A stretch of DNA of 64,000 bases from NCBI RefSeq assembly GCF_018223745.1, contig NZ_CP073653.1, positions 1,665,001-1,729,000 of the forward strand, written 5' to 3'. The stretch is from Clostridium beijerinckii. Its GTDB lineage: Bacteria > Bacillota > Clostridia > Clostridiales > Clostridiaceae. The translations under genes were made by a program, and so were the position numbers. Positions 1 to 8,144 of the stretch are shown in pieces (position 1 is the stretch's first letter; each line of letters starts with the position of its first letter). The notes below the pieces were generated by a model. The model was not told where the DNA came from. It ran no database searches and saw nothing but the letters and a program-made list of their open reading frames with translations.

Positions 1-572
1 CTATATATAACAGGATCTCTCATATTTATATTTGGTGATGCCATGTCTATTTTAGCTCTAAGAACTTTTTCGCCGTCAGCAAATTCACCATTTTTCATTC
101 TTTCAAATAAATCTAAATTTTCTTCAACGGATCTATTTCTATAAGGGCTGTCTTTACCAGGCTGAGTTAGTGTACCTTTATATTCTTTAGCTTCTTCAGC
201 TGTTAAGTCACAAACATAAGCTTTACCTTTTTTTATTAGTAGAACAGCTCTATTGTACATTTCATCAAAATAGTTAGATGCAAAGAAAAGTTCATCCCAA
301 TGACCACCAAGCCATTGTACATCTTCTTTAATTGATTCAACATATTCTGTATCTTCTTTAACAGGGTTAGTATCATCAAATCTTAAATGAGTTTTTCCTT
401 TAAACTCATCAGCTAAACCAAAATTTAAAAGAATTGATTTAGCGTGGCCTATATGTAAGTAACCGTTAGGTTCTGGTGGAAAACGAGTAATTATCTCTTT
501 ATGCTTTCCGCTTTCTAGATCTTCTACAACGATATTTCTTATAAAATTAGAAGAATTTATTTCGTTTGACAT
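1..572 (-). CDS. glnS: Glutaminyl-tRNA synthetase, 5' part (runs off the window)
   Basis: This is the N-terminal part (about 190 codons) of a class I aminoacyl-tRNA synthetase read on the minus strand; the rest lies before the window. The reading from ATG at 572 gives [18 protein letters not shown] and then [16 protein letters not shown], the GlnRS/GluRS-type HIGH signature with the [12 protein letters not shown] form typical of GlnRS, followed by LRFDDTNP. The enzyme charges tRNA-Gln with glutamine in the cytosol. A purine-rich ribosome site (GTGAGGTAAG) precedes the start. Many Firmicutes lack GlnRS and use GatCAB, but clostridia often carry it. Confidence 0.93.
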   Translation of the reverse strand, partial: MSNEINSSNFIRNIVVEDLESGKHKEIITRFPPEPNGYLHIGHAKSILLNFGLADEFKGKTHLRFDDTNPVKEDTEYVESIKEDVQWLGGHWDELFFASNYFDEMYNRAVLLIKKGKAYVCDLTAEEAKEYKGTLTQPGKDSPYRNRSVEENLDLFERMKNGEFADGEKVLRAKIDMASPNINMRDPVIY

Positions 573-1098
573 AGTCTTACCTCACTTATAAGTGTATTTA
601 AATTAAGAAAAGAATATTTACTTGAAGTAGTATTCCCTCTTAACTATATTGTTATTTTTGCTTAATAATAATTTTAATCTAATATAAAGAAAAAATAAAG
701 ATAAAATTATTTAAATTGCCTAAAGTTGCTAAACATGAGCTTTAATAAACTTAAATTTAGTTTTAATTTTATTATTATGGAAAATAAATGTAGGATAACT
801 TGTGTATTATAATATTAACATTTTTAATAACATTGTTTAGGATTTGATTTGTTTTTAGATAGTTTATTACAAAAGAGAGTGTAGCAGTATTAGTATTTAG
901 TGAATTTATTTCAGTAATAATTATGATTTAAATTAAAAAATGAATTGAATATTTCATTAAATTGATGTAAACTGACATTAGTTGAAAGATTAGCTTATAG
1001 TCAGCTTTGCACACGTGAAACTAATGTTTAAGTTAATGGGATTATGATAGGTAATTTGGCCTATAATTCCAAAAAATTGAGAAATGTAAAGGAGAAGT
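573..1098. other. Intergenic region between divergent glnS and the YczE-like gene
   Basis: This very AT-rich spacer of about 525 bp must hold the divergent promoters of glnS and the downstream membrane protein. I see no convincing ORF, terminator or riboswitch. Confidence 0.5.
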
Positions 1099-1755
1099 AT
1101 GAAGAAATTATTAGCACTTATAATTAGAATGACATTCGGATTTTTATTATGCGCACTAGGAACTGTTTTGGCTCTTAATTCGAATTTAGGCTTAAGTCCA
1201 TGGGACGTATTTCACCAAGGATTAACAAATGTAACTAGTTTAACTATTGGACAGGCAAGCATTATAGTTGGAATAATAATAGTAGCAATCACAAGTATCC
1301 TAGGGCTTAAAGTTGGGATGGGAACTATAGCGAATATGATAGTAATTGGATGTTTTATGGATTTAATAATACATTCTAAAATCATTCCAGTTTGTAATAA
1401 CATATATACAGGCATAATAATGTTAATTGGAAGCTTATTTGTTACAGCATTAGGAAGCTATTTGTATATTGGATGTGAAATGGGATGTGGTCCTAGGGAT
1501 GGTCTTATGATTGCATTAGTTAAGCTTACAGGTAAACCAATTGGAATAATAAGACTATTTATAGAAGCAGGAGCCCTAATTATTGGATGGATTCTAGGCG
1601 GGTTTGTCGGAATTGGAACGTTAGTCACTGCCATTGGAATAGGATATTGTGTACAGTTAATTTATAAAGTATTTGGATTTGATATAAAGGTACTAAAGCA
1701 TAGGAATATAAAAGAAGGGTTAAAGTTTGTTAACGAATGTATAACTATCTGTTAG
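1099..1755 (+). CDS. YczE/YitT-family integral membrane protein
   Basis: The 218-residue product has about five or six hydrophobic segments, starting with a membrane helix at residues 5-27, and the family-typical stretches NSNLGLSPWDVFHQGL near residue 28 and GCGPRDGLMIAL near residue 129. These motifs match the YczE/YyaS/YitT group of bacterial membrane proteins, whose substrate is unknown. AAAGGAG precedes the ATG. It appears to be a single-gene unit; the next clear terminator lies about 265 bp downstream. Function cannot be assigned beyond a probable inner-membrane location. Confidence 0.85.
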   Translation: MKKLLALIIRMTFGFLLCALGTVLALNSNLGLSPWDVFHQGLTNVTSLTIGQASIIVGIIIVAITSILGLKVGMGTIANMIVIGCFMDLIIHSKIIPVCNNIYTGIIMLIGSLFVTALGSYLYIGCEMGCGPRDGLMIALVKLTGKPIGIIRLFIEAGALIIGWILGGFVGIGTLVTAIGIGYCVQLIYKVFGFDIKVLKHRNIKEGLKFVNECITIC

Positions 1756-1879
1756 AATTCTAATAGAATTGATTTTAACTGATAAACGAAGATATAGAAG
1801 CAAAAAGGCATATCTAGCTTTATATATCCATATGCTATAGTAATTCAAAGTAAGTGAAAAATTTTATGGTAGTATAATT

Positions 1880-1990
1880 ATATATATATTGCAAAAATAA
1901 TTCTTCAGCATAATTCTAAAAATATTAAAAGAATTTTAGCTGTAATTGTGAAATGTTCATTGTGCATTGTGAATTGCAACATATATATGT
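1880..1990 (+). repeat. MITE-like dispersed repeat, copy 1
   Basis: A short element bounded by inverted ends (ATATATATATTGCAA on the left, TTGCAACATATATAT on the right). Closely related copies lie at 12536-12636 (opposite orientation) and 28362-28469. All copies share an internal AATTCTTCATCATAATTCT-type stretch and a GTAATTGTGAA stretch. It has no coding capacity. Confidence 0.75.
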
Positions 1991-2018
1991 TACCGTAAAA
2001 TTTTTAAGGGGATATTTA

Positions 2019-2067
2019 TTTAAGGTGAGAAGAGTTTTTATATAAATCTTCTCACCTTAATTTTTTT
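2019..2067 (+). terminator. Rho-independent terminator
   Basis: The arms TTAAGGTGAGAAGA and TCTTCTCACCTTAA are perfectly complementary around a 13-nt loop and are followed by a run of seven T. It probably ends the transcript of the YczE-like gene and insulates the serS leader. Confidence 0.85.
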
Positions 2068-2214
2068 AAGTAGACTTTAATAAGAAATTTATAGTATATT
2101 ATAACTGGTCAATATAATTCCAAAACTAGTTATTAAGTTAAATATAAACATATACTTGAAAATTAACATAAATATATATATAATATACATAGCAACAAAT
2201 TAATAGTTATAAAA

Positions 2215-2441
2215 AACAGCGATGATAAAAACTACGATTTATAAATTTCTTCAGAGAGCCGATGGGTGGTGCGAATCGGTGAAAGGTTAAATCTTTCCAC
2301 TTTTGGAGCTGTGCGTGATAAATGCAAAGGTTAGTAACCTATATAATACTAGTGTCGAGGGGCTGGTTGTAATATTAACCAGCAATTTGGGTGGCAACGC
2401 GGATTATTCCGTCCCAATTATATATTGGGATGGTTTTTTTA
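2215..2441 (+). promoter_or_regulatory. T-box leader of serS (tRNA-Ser sensing)
   Basis: The leader has the Stem I landmark AGAGAGCCGATGGGTGGTG, a candidate serine specifier codon AGC at 2307-2309, the antiterminator T-box TGGCAACGCGG at 2392-2402, and a terminator hairpin at 2409-2440 (TCCCAAT/ATTGGGA and a T-run). The TGGC of the T-box can pair with the GCCA end of tRNA-Ser. Known T-box behaviour predicts read-through when uncharged tRNA-Ser accumulates. Class and location are certain; the specifier codon assignment is by position and by the downstream gene. Confidence 0.95.
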
Positions 2442-2485
2442 TTTTTTGAAATAATAATATATATATTTAATCAGGAGGGAAAAAA

Positions 2486-3763
2486 ATGTTAGACATTAAA
2501 TTCGTAAGAGAAAATCCAGAGATTGTTAAACAAAACATAAAAAATAAGTTTCAAGATAATAAGTTGGGGTTAGTAGATGAAGTATTAACTTTAGATATCG
2601 AACTTAGAAAAGTTAAGCAAGAAGTAGAAGCTTTAAGAGCTGATAGAAATAAGTTATCAAAACAAATTGGTGGCTTAATGGCTCAAGGTAAAAAAGAAGA
2701 AGCTGAGGAAATAAAGAAAAAAGTTAATGCGGATTCAGAAAGAATGGCTGAGTTAGACGTTAAAGAAAAAGAACTAGAAGAAAAAGTTAAAGTTATCATG
2801 ATGACTATTCCAAACATAATAGATCCAAGTGTTCCAATTGGTAAAGATGATAGCGAAAATGTAGAAGTAGAAAAGTTTGGGGAACCAGTTGTTCCAGATT
2901 TCGAAATTCCATACCATACAGATATTATGGAAAAATTAAGTGGTATTGATTTAGATAGTGCTAGAAAGGTAGCTGGTAATGGTTTCTACTACTTAATGGG
3001 AAATATAGCTAGACTTCACTCAGCTGTAATATCTTATGCAAGAGATTTTATGATAAATAGAGGATTTACATATTGTATTCCACCTTTTATGATTCGTAGC
3101 CAGGTTGTAACTGGAGTTATGAGTTTTGCTGAAATGGATGCTATGATGTACAAAATTGAAGGTGAAGATTTATATTTAATAGGAACAAGTGAACATTCTA
3201 TGATTGGTAAATTTATAGATACAATATTACCAGAAACTTCACTTCCTCAAACTTTGACTAGTTATTCACCTTGCTTTAGAAAAGAAAAAGGGGCACATGG
3301 TATAGAAGAAAGAGGAGTATACAGAATTCATCAATTTGAAAAGCAAGAAATGGTTGTTGTATGTAAGCCAGAAGACAGCATGACTTGGTATGATAAAATG
3401 TGGAAAGATACAGTAGATTTATTCCGTTCTTTAGATATACCAGTAAGGACTTTAGAATGTTGCTCAGGTGATTTAGCAGATTTAAAAGTAAAATCAGTAG
3501 ACGTAGAAGCATGGTCTCCAAGACAAAAGAAATACTTCGAAGTAGGAAGCTGCTCTAATTTAGGGGATGCACAAGCTCGTCGTTTAAAAATCCGTGTAGA
3601 TGGTAAAGATGGTAAGTACTTTGCTCATACATTGAATAATACAGTAGTTGCACCACCAAGAATGCTTATTGCATTTTTAGAAAACAACTTAAATGAGGAT
3701 GGATCTGTAAATATTCCAGTTGCATTGCAACCATATATGGGCGGTATGACAGTAATTAAATAA
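2486..3763 (+). CDS. serS: Seryl-tRNA synthetase, with archaeal-like motif 3
   Basis: A class II synthetase of 425 residues that charges tRNA-Ser. The N-terminal coiled-coil arm covers about residues 30-105, and the catalytic core follows with GTSEHSM (about 233-239), motif 2 CFRKEKGAHGIEERG (263-277), HQFEKQE (282-288) and GSCSNLGDAQARR (354-366). Motif 3 reads HTLNNTVVAPPRMLIAFLEN (381-400) instead of the usual bacterial NGSGLAVGRTLVAILEN, so the normal Gly-Arg is Pro-Arg; the LNNT pattern recalls archaeal and eukaryal enzymes. AGGAGGG precedes the ATG. A T-box lies directly upstream. It may be one of two SerRS genes in this genome. Confidence 0.93.
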   Translation: MLDIKFVRENPEIVKQNIKNKFQDNKLGLVDEVLTLDIELRKVKQEVEALRADRNKLSKQIGGLMAQGKKEEAEEIKKKVNADSERMAELDVKEKELEEKVKVIMMTIPNIIDPSVPIGKDDSENVEVEKFGEPVVPDFEIPYHTDIMEKLSGIDLDSARKVAGNGFYYLMGNIARLHSAVISYARDFMINRGFTYCIPPFMIRSQVVTGVMSFAEMDAMMYKIEGEDLYLIGTSEHSMIGKFIDTILPETSLPQTLTSYSPCFRKEKGAHGIEERGVYRIHQFEKQEMVVVCKPEDSMTWYDKMWKDTVDLFRSLDIPVRTLECCSGDLADLKVKSVDVEAWSPRQKKYFEVGSCSNLGDAQARRLKIRVDGKDGKYFAHTLNNTVVAPPRMLIAFLENNLNEDGSVNIPVALQPYMGGMTVIK

Positions 3764-3795
3764 AGTAGAATAGATCAGATATATCTAAATTTAGA

Positions 3796-3845
3796 AAGAC
3801 AACAAATTAAAGAGGTATTAAGCTCATTAATTTGCTGTCTTTTTC
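3796..3845 (+). terminator. Terminator of serS
   Basis: AAAGACA plus CAAATTAA pair with TTAATTTG plus TGTCTTT around a loop, and the stem runs into TTTTTC. It lies 33 bp after the serS stop. Confidence 0.8.
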
Positions 3846-4020
3846 ATACAGTGAAATATTATTAAATATTTTCAATAATATTTTGGGTAGTGAATTAAGA
3901 TATTATACATAGTAGTGATTAAGAATTATAAGAACAGTTTACATAGTATTACTTTAATATAAAACAAAAATTCTAAAGAAATTGAAATATATACATATAA
4001 AAGCAAAAGTTACTGACAAT

Positions 4021-4062
4021 GTGATATAAATCACGCTAAAAATTCAGCACAATGGTTATAAT
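4021..4062 (+). promoter_or_regulatory. CRP/FNR-type box and promoter of the DUF2249 operon
   Basis: The palindrome GTGAT-ATAA-ATCAC (4021-4034) is centred about 41.5 bp upstream of the start predicted from the -10 hexamer TATAAT at 4057-4062. That is the classical class II activator position for CRP/FNR proteins. No good -35 hexamer is seen, which suits an activated promoter. Confidence 0.6.
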
Positions 4063-4113
4063 ATTATCATCTAAGAAGAAGTTTAGATAATAATATTAAG
4101 GGAGGAATTAATT

Positions 4114-4347
4114 ATGTCGAGTTTTGCTGTTAGTATAGATGTTAGAATTTATGAAAGAGGTCATAAAAAGGAGATTATATTTAAAGCTTTTGAAGAGCTT
4201 GAACAAGGTGAAACAATGGAGCTTATAAATGATCATGATCCTCGTCCGCTTTATCAGCAGTTTATAGTTAACTTTCCAGAACACTTTGAGTGGAAATATT
4301 TAGAGCAGGGACCTGAAATATGGAGAATAGGTATCACAAAGAAATAA
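4114..4347 (+). CDS. DUF2249 (TusA-like) small protein
   Basis: A 77-residue protein with the DUF2249 pattern VSIDVRIYERGHKKEIIFKAFEELEQGETMEL, then NDHDPRPLYQQF and WKYLEQGPEIWRIGI. DUF2249 has a TusA/SirA-like fold and is repeatedly found beside hemerythrin-like and nitric-oxide stress proteins; its biochemical role is not settled. It is separated by 40 bp from the following metallo-hydrolase gene and is probably its operon partner. AGGGAGG precedes the ATG. Confidence 0.88.
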   Translation: MSSFAVSIDVRIYERGHKKEIIFKAFEELEQGETMELINDHDPRPLYQQFIVNFPEHFEWKYLEQGPEIWRIGITKK

Positions 4348-4387
4348 GGCACATTCAATAAGAGAGAAAAGGAGTTGTTTTTATAAT

Positions 4388-5026
4388 ATGCCATTTATAA
4401 GTAAAGATTTATACCAATTTAATAGCTATGTTGAACCAATTAACCTTACATTTCATCAATATTTGTTATTAGGGGATGAACCATTATTAGTCCATACAGG
4501 GAACGTTATTCAGGCAGAAGCTTTGCTACCAGAATTAAAAGATGTACTTAATGGCAAAGAGCTAAAGTATATTTTTATTTCACATTTTGAAGCAGATGAA
4601 TGTGGAGGATTATCATTAATATTAGAACATTTTCCTAAAGCTAAAACAATTTGCTCTGAAGTTACAGCGCGTCAGTTAAATGGTTTTGGAATAAAAGCAG
4701 AAATTATTACTAAGAAAGCAGAGGAAACTTTAAATACTGATAATTATGAATTAGAGTTTATCAATTATCCTTCTGAAATGCATCTTTGGGATGGATTATT
4801 AGTTATAGAAAATAAACGTAGGATATTTTTTAGCAGTGATTTGATGTTTGCGTTGGGAAAAGAAATAGGCACAGTACAAGAATCTGATTGGTATACAGAA
4901 GTAAACAGCATTAAGCAAGAACAAATACCAAACAATAATAAGCTGGAAGATTTAAAAGAAACTTTAAAAAAGTTAAAGCCTGACCTTATAGCTACAGGCC
5001 ATGGGCCATGTCTTAAACTAAAATAA
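4388..5026 (+). CDS. Flavodiiron-like MBL-fold protein lacking a flavodoxin domain
   Basis: The 212-residue product is a single metallo-beta-lactamase domain of the oxygen/NO-reductase (ODP) type. Likely metal ligands are HFEADE around residues 75-80, His in SEMHLWDG, Asp in FFSSDLMF and His in ATGHGP. Flavodiiron proteins normally read H-x-E-x-D-H and carry a C-terminal flavodoxin domain; here the second His is Glu and the FMN domain is absent. The position between DUF2249 and hemerythrin-type genes suggests oxygen or NO handling, with electrons from a separate partner. Activity is inferred. Confidence 0.8.
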   Translation: MPFISKDLYQFNSYVEPINLTFHQYLLLGDEPLLVHTGNVIQAEALLPELKDVLNGKELKYIFISHFEADECGGLSLILEHFPKAKTICSEVTARQLNGFGIKAEIITKKAEETLNTDNYELEFINYPSEMHLWDGLLVIENKRRIFFSSDLMFALGKEIGTVQESDWYTEVNSIKQEQIPNNNKLEDLKETLKKLKPDLIATGHGPCLKLK

Positions 5027-5028
5027 AA

Positions 5029-5083
5029 TAAAGGTTATATTTAAGAAACAAATCAATTTATTCTTAAATATAACCTTTTTTCT
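5029..5083 (+). terminator. Terminator after the metallo-hydrolase gene
   Basis: AAAGGTTATATTTAAGAA and TTCTTAAATATAACCTTT pair around a short loop and end in TTTTTTCTTT, directly after the stop codon. Confidence 0.88.
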
Positions 5084-5142
5084 TTAAATTTAAAGTTTAA
5101 TATTCTAATGGTAATTCTTTTATAACTTAAATATTTGAAATT

Positions 5143-5184
5143 TTGATTTAAATCACATTATTATAATAAAAATTTAAGTAGAAT
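5143..5184 (+). promoter_or_regulatory. FNR-type box and promoter of the DUF438-hemerythrin gene
   Basis: TTGAT-TTAA-ATCAC (5143-5156) is close to the FNR consensus. A -10-like TAGAAT at 5179-5184 puts the box centre about 41.5 bp upstream of the start. A second candidate -10 (TATAAT at 5162-5167) would instead place the box over the promoter core, so activation is favoured but not proven. Confidence 0.55.
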
Positions 5185-5239
5185 TAGGTCATAGAGATAT
5201 TGAATATATAAATTTATATATCCATAGGAGGATTTTGAG

Positions 5240-5995
5240 ATGAATAATACCAAAATACAAAGTTTGACTGAAGTTTTACAAAAATTAAATAAAGATGGAA
5301 TAACAGAGGCATTAAGAAAAGAAGCATTGGAGATTGTGTCTGACATAAATCCTATTGAGCTTTCAATAGCGGAGCAAAATTTAATAGAAGAAGGAATGAA
5401 TCCACAGGATTTAAGACATCTGTGTGATATTCATATGGAAGTTTTAAGAGGAGAACTTGATAAAATAAAGAATAAAATTGAACCAGGGCATGTTGTATAC
5501 ACATTTATTGCAGAACATGATAAAATTCTTGGATTTTTAAAAGAACTTGAAGATATTAATTCAAAGATTCAAAAATTAGAAAGCTATGATAGCAATTTAA
5601 TTGAATTTGAAGAATTAATAAAGGTTATTGATAATATATTAGATGCAGAAAATCACCATAAAAGAGAGGAAGAAGTGCTTTTCGCTGAGATGGAAGATAG
5701 AAAAATTACAGGACCAACAAGAATTATGAGAATGGAACATGACGATTTAAGAGCAAAGAAAAAATTTTTGAAGCAAATAGCAACAGAAGTATCTAAATTA
5801 AAATTTATTGAATTTAAAGAAAAAGTTGATGAAACTGCAAAATATATTATATTCAATTTGAGAGATCATATATTTAAAGAAAATTATATATTATACCCTA
5901 CAGCAGTGGAAGCCATAACTGAAAAGGATGTATGGAATAGTATGAAGACACGATGTGATGAAATAGGATATTGTAGTTTTACACCAGAATCATAA
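5240..5995 (+). CDS. DUF438 and hemerythrin domain protein
   Basis: The 251-residue protein starts with a DUF438 segment (LTEVLQKLNKDGITEALRKEALEIV) and continues as a hemerythrin HHE four-helix bundle from about residue 90. Probable iron ligands are in FIAEHDKIL (about 92), ENHHKREEEVLF (about 138-150), RMEHDDLR (about 161) and NLRDHIFKENYILYP (about 208-222). Such proteins bind a di-iron centre and are linked to oxygen or nitric oxide sensing or repair. AGGAGG precedes the ATG. It is transcribed alone, between two terminators and behind an FNR-type box. Confidence 0.88.
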   Translation: MNNTKIQSLTEVLQKLNKDGITEALRKEALEIVSDINPIELSIAEQNLIEEGMNPQDLRHLCDIHMEVLRGELDKIKNKIEPGHVVYTFIAEHDKILGFLKELEDINSKIQKLESYDSNLIEFEELIKVIDNILDAENHHKREEEVLFAEMEDRKITGPTRIMRMEHDDLRAKKKFLKQIATEVSKLKFIEFKEKVDETAKYIIFNLRDHIFKENYILYPTAVEAITEKDVWNSMKTRCDEIGYCSFTPES

Positions 5996-6031
5996 TTCCT
6001 ATAGATATAATCTTCATATAGTAGGAATAGA

Positions 6032-6063
6032 AAAGGCAGCAAACTAGCTGTCTTTTTATTTTT
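6032..6063 (+). terminator. Terminator of the DUF438-hemerythrin gene
   Basis: AAGGCAGC and GCTGTCTT pair around a short loop and continue into TTTATTTTT. Confidence 0.8.
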
Positions 6064-6071
6064 GAAATTGC

Positions 6072-6085
6072 GTAACCATTGTTAC
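6072..6085 (+). promoter_or_regulatory. Upstream palindromic operator of hcp
   Basis: GTAAC-CATT-GTTAC, a perfect 5+5 palindrome with a 4-bp spacer. The same half-sites recur at 6167-6180. Two copies 95 bp apart ahead of hcp suggest a CRP/FNR-family regulator such as HcpR. Confidence 0.6.
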
Positions 6086-6166
6086 AGATTTGGGCAGAGT
6101 ATTTTAGTAATATATATCTGTAGCACAGAGCTAATATAGAAATTAAAAAATATTAATTTTATTTTA

Positions 6167-6208
6167 GTAACGTATGTTACAGAAATGATACTGGCAATAT
6201 AGTAAACT
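6167..6208 (+). promoter_or_regulatory. Proximal palindromic operator and promoter of hcp
   Basis: GTAAC-GTAT-GTTAC at 6167-6180 has the same half-sites as the distal box. A weak -10 (TAAACT, 6203-6208) would put its centre at about -41.5, matching the geometry of the two neighbouring stress promoters. Confidence 0.55.
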
Positions 6209-6292
6209 CTAAATTGTCAAAGTTAAGAGAGATTAACAAGAAATTATTAATTATTCATATAAAAAGAAAAATAGGAAATAGGAGGACATAAT

Positions 6293-7996
6293 ATGTCAAT
6301 GTTTTGTTATCAATGTCAAGAAACAGCTGGATGTAAGGGCTGTACTAAAGTAGGGGTATGCGGTAAGGATGAGTATGTAGCAAAAGCTCAAGACTTATTA
6401 ATATATGTAACTAAAGGACTAGCTATAGTAAGTAATGAAGGAAGAAAAGTTGGAGTTAAGGACAGTAAAGTTGATAAATATATAACAGAAAACTTATTTA
6501 CAACAATTACAAACGCTAATTTTGATAGAGATTCTATTTTAGATAGAGTTAAAGAAACTTTAAAATTAAGAGAAGAATTAAAAGCTAAAGTAATTAGCTC
6601 TGGTGGTAAAGTTGGAGAAGTAAAAGTAACTGGTGGTTTCTTCAAGAAAATATTCGGAATGCAAACTACAGAAATGATTATGCCAGAAGCAGCTACTTGG
6701 ACAGCTGACAATACAATAGAATTTGATGAAAAAGCAGAAAAGGTTGGAGTTCTTGCAACTGAAAATGAAGATATAAGAAGTTTAAGAGAGCTTATAACTT
6801 ATGGATTAAAAGGATTATCTGCTTACATGAAGCATGCAATGAATTTAAAATATAATAATGAAGAAGTTCATGCATTTATGGCAAAAGCTCTTGCTGCTAC
6901 AATTGATGATACATTAACAGTTGATGATTATGTAGGACTAGCATTAGAAGCTGGTAAATTCGGTGTAGATGGTATGGCATTACTTGATAAAGCCAACACA
7001 GAAAGCTATGGACATCCAGAAATTACAACAGTAGACATTGGTGTTAGAACAAATCCAGGAATATTGATTTCAGGACATGACTTAAGAGACTTAGAAATGT
7101 TACTAGAGCAAACAGAAGGAACTGGGGTAGATGTTTATACTCACGGAGAAATGCTTGCTGGACAATACTATCCAAAATTTAAAAAATATAGTCATTTTGC
7201 AGGAAACTATGGTAATGCATGGTGGAAACAGAAAGAAGAATTTGAAAGCTTCAATGGAGTAATCCTTATGACTACTAACTGTATAGTTATACCAAAGGAT
7301 TCTTATAAGAACAGATTATTTACAACAGGTGCTACAGGAATGCCTGGATGTGCTCATATAGAAGCTAAGGCTGATGGGACAAAAGATTTCTCTAAAGTTA
7401 TAGAAATGGCCAAGAAATGTAAAGCTCCTACAGAAATAGAAAAGGGACAAATAGTTGGTGGATTTGCTCATAACCAAGTTTTAGCTTTAGCAGATAAGGT
7501 GGTAGATGCAGTTAAATCTGGTGCTATAAAGAGATTCTTTGTAATGGCAGGTTGTGATGGAAGAGCTAAATCAAGAAACTATTACACAGAATTTGCAGAA
7601 AAATTACCAAAAGATACAGTTATCTTAACTGCAGGTTGTGCAAAATATAAATACAACAAATTAAATTTAGGTGATATTGGTGGAATCCCAAGAGTATTAG
7701 ATGCAGGACAATGTAATGACTCATATTCATTAGTTGTAATAGCACTAAAGCTTCAAGAAGTATTTGGATTAAAGAGTGTAAATGAATTACCTATATCATA
7801 TAACATAGCTTGGTATGAACAAAAAGCTGTAATAGTATTATTATCATTATTACACTTAGGTGTTAAGAACATTCACTTAGGACCAACACTTCCAGCATTC
7901 CTTTCGCCAAATGTTGCTAAAGTATTAGTTGATAACTTTGGAATTGGTGGAATCACTAATGTAGATGATGACATGAAGATGTTTATGGAAGCATAA
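6293..7996 (+). CDS. hcp: Hybrid cluster protein (hydroxylamine/NO reductase)
   Basis: A 567-residue hybrid-cluster (prismane) protein. The N-terminal cysteines C5, C8, C17 and C23 give the CX2CX8CX5C spacing for a cubane cluster, and Cys residues in the C-terminal half (for example [31 protein letters not shown]) ligate the hybrid Fe-S-O cluster. The family reduces hydroxylamine in vitro and acts as an NO reductase under nitrosative stress. AGGAGG precedes the ATG. No hcr reductase gene is adjacent, so the electron donor is encoded elsewhere. It is monocistronic, with two operator-like palindromes upstream. Confidence 0.96.
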   Translation: MSMFCYQCQETAGCKGCTKVGVCGKDEYVAKAQDLLIYVTKGLAIVSNEGRKVGVKDSKVDKYITENLFTTITNANFDRDSILDRVKETLKLREELKAKVISSGGKVGEVKVTGGFFKKIFGMQTTEMIMPEAATWTADNTIEFDEKAEKVGVLATENEDIRSLRELITYGLKGLSAYMKHAMNLKYNNEEVHAFMAKALAATIDDTLTVDDYVGLALEAGKFGVDGMALLDKANTESYGHPEITTVDIGVRTNPGILISGHDLRDLEMLLEQTEGTGVDVYTHGEMLAGQYYPKFKKYSHFAGNYGNAWWKQKEEFESFNGVILMTTNCIVIPKDSYKNRLFTTGATGMPGCAHIEAKADGTKDFSKVIEMAKKCKAPTEIEKGQIVGGFAHNQVLALADKVVDAVKSGAIKRFFVMAGCDGRAKSRNYYTEFAEKLPKDTVILTAGCAKYKYNKLNLGDIGGIPRVLDAGQCNDSYSLVVIALKLQEVFGLKSVNELPISYNIAWYEQKAVIVLLSLLHLGVKNIHLGPTLPAFLSPNVAKVLVDNFGIGGITNVDDDMKMFMEA

Positions 7997-8091
7997 AAAT
8001 AATTTATGGCAAATTACAATGGCAAATAAAATAAGTTCGATCAAATAAGGAAACACCCTATTTAATAATCTACAATATATTTAAAGTATAT

Positions 8092-8128
8092 AATCCTAGT
8101 AGCATGATTGCTGCTAGGATTTTTTTTA
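8092..8128 (+). terminator. Terminator of hcp
   Basis: AATCCTAGTAGC and GCTGCTAGGATT pair around a 6-nt loop, followed by a T-run. A dispersed repeat begins within the T-run. Confidence 0.9.
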
Positions 8129-8144
8129 TTCTTTAGGAATTTAT
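8124..8144 (+). repeat. Left remnant of the repeat split by the IS
   Basis: The stretch TTTATTCTTTAGGAATTTAT matches the start of the uninterrupted repeat at 28532-28717. Its last nine bases (GGAATTTAT, 8136-8144) are the left target duplication of the insertion sequence. Confidence 0.75.

Noticed and set aside
3276-3521. Minus-strand ORF inside serS
   Set aside because: It lies within a well-conserved synthetase gene, has no ribosome site and encodes a low-complexity Leu-rich peptide.
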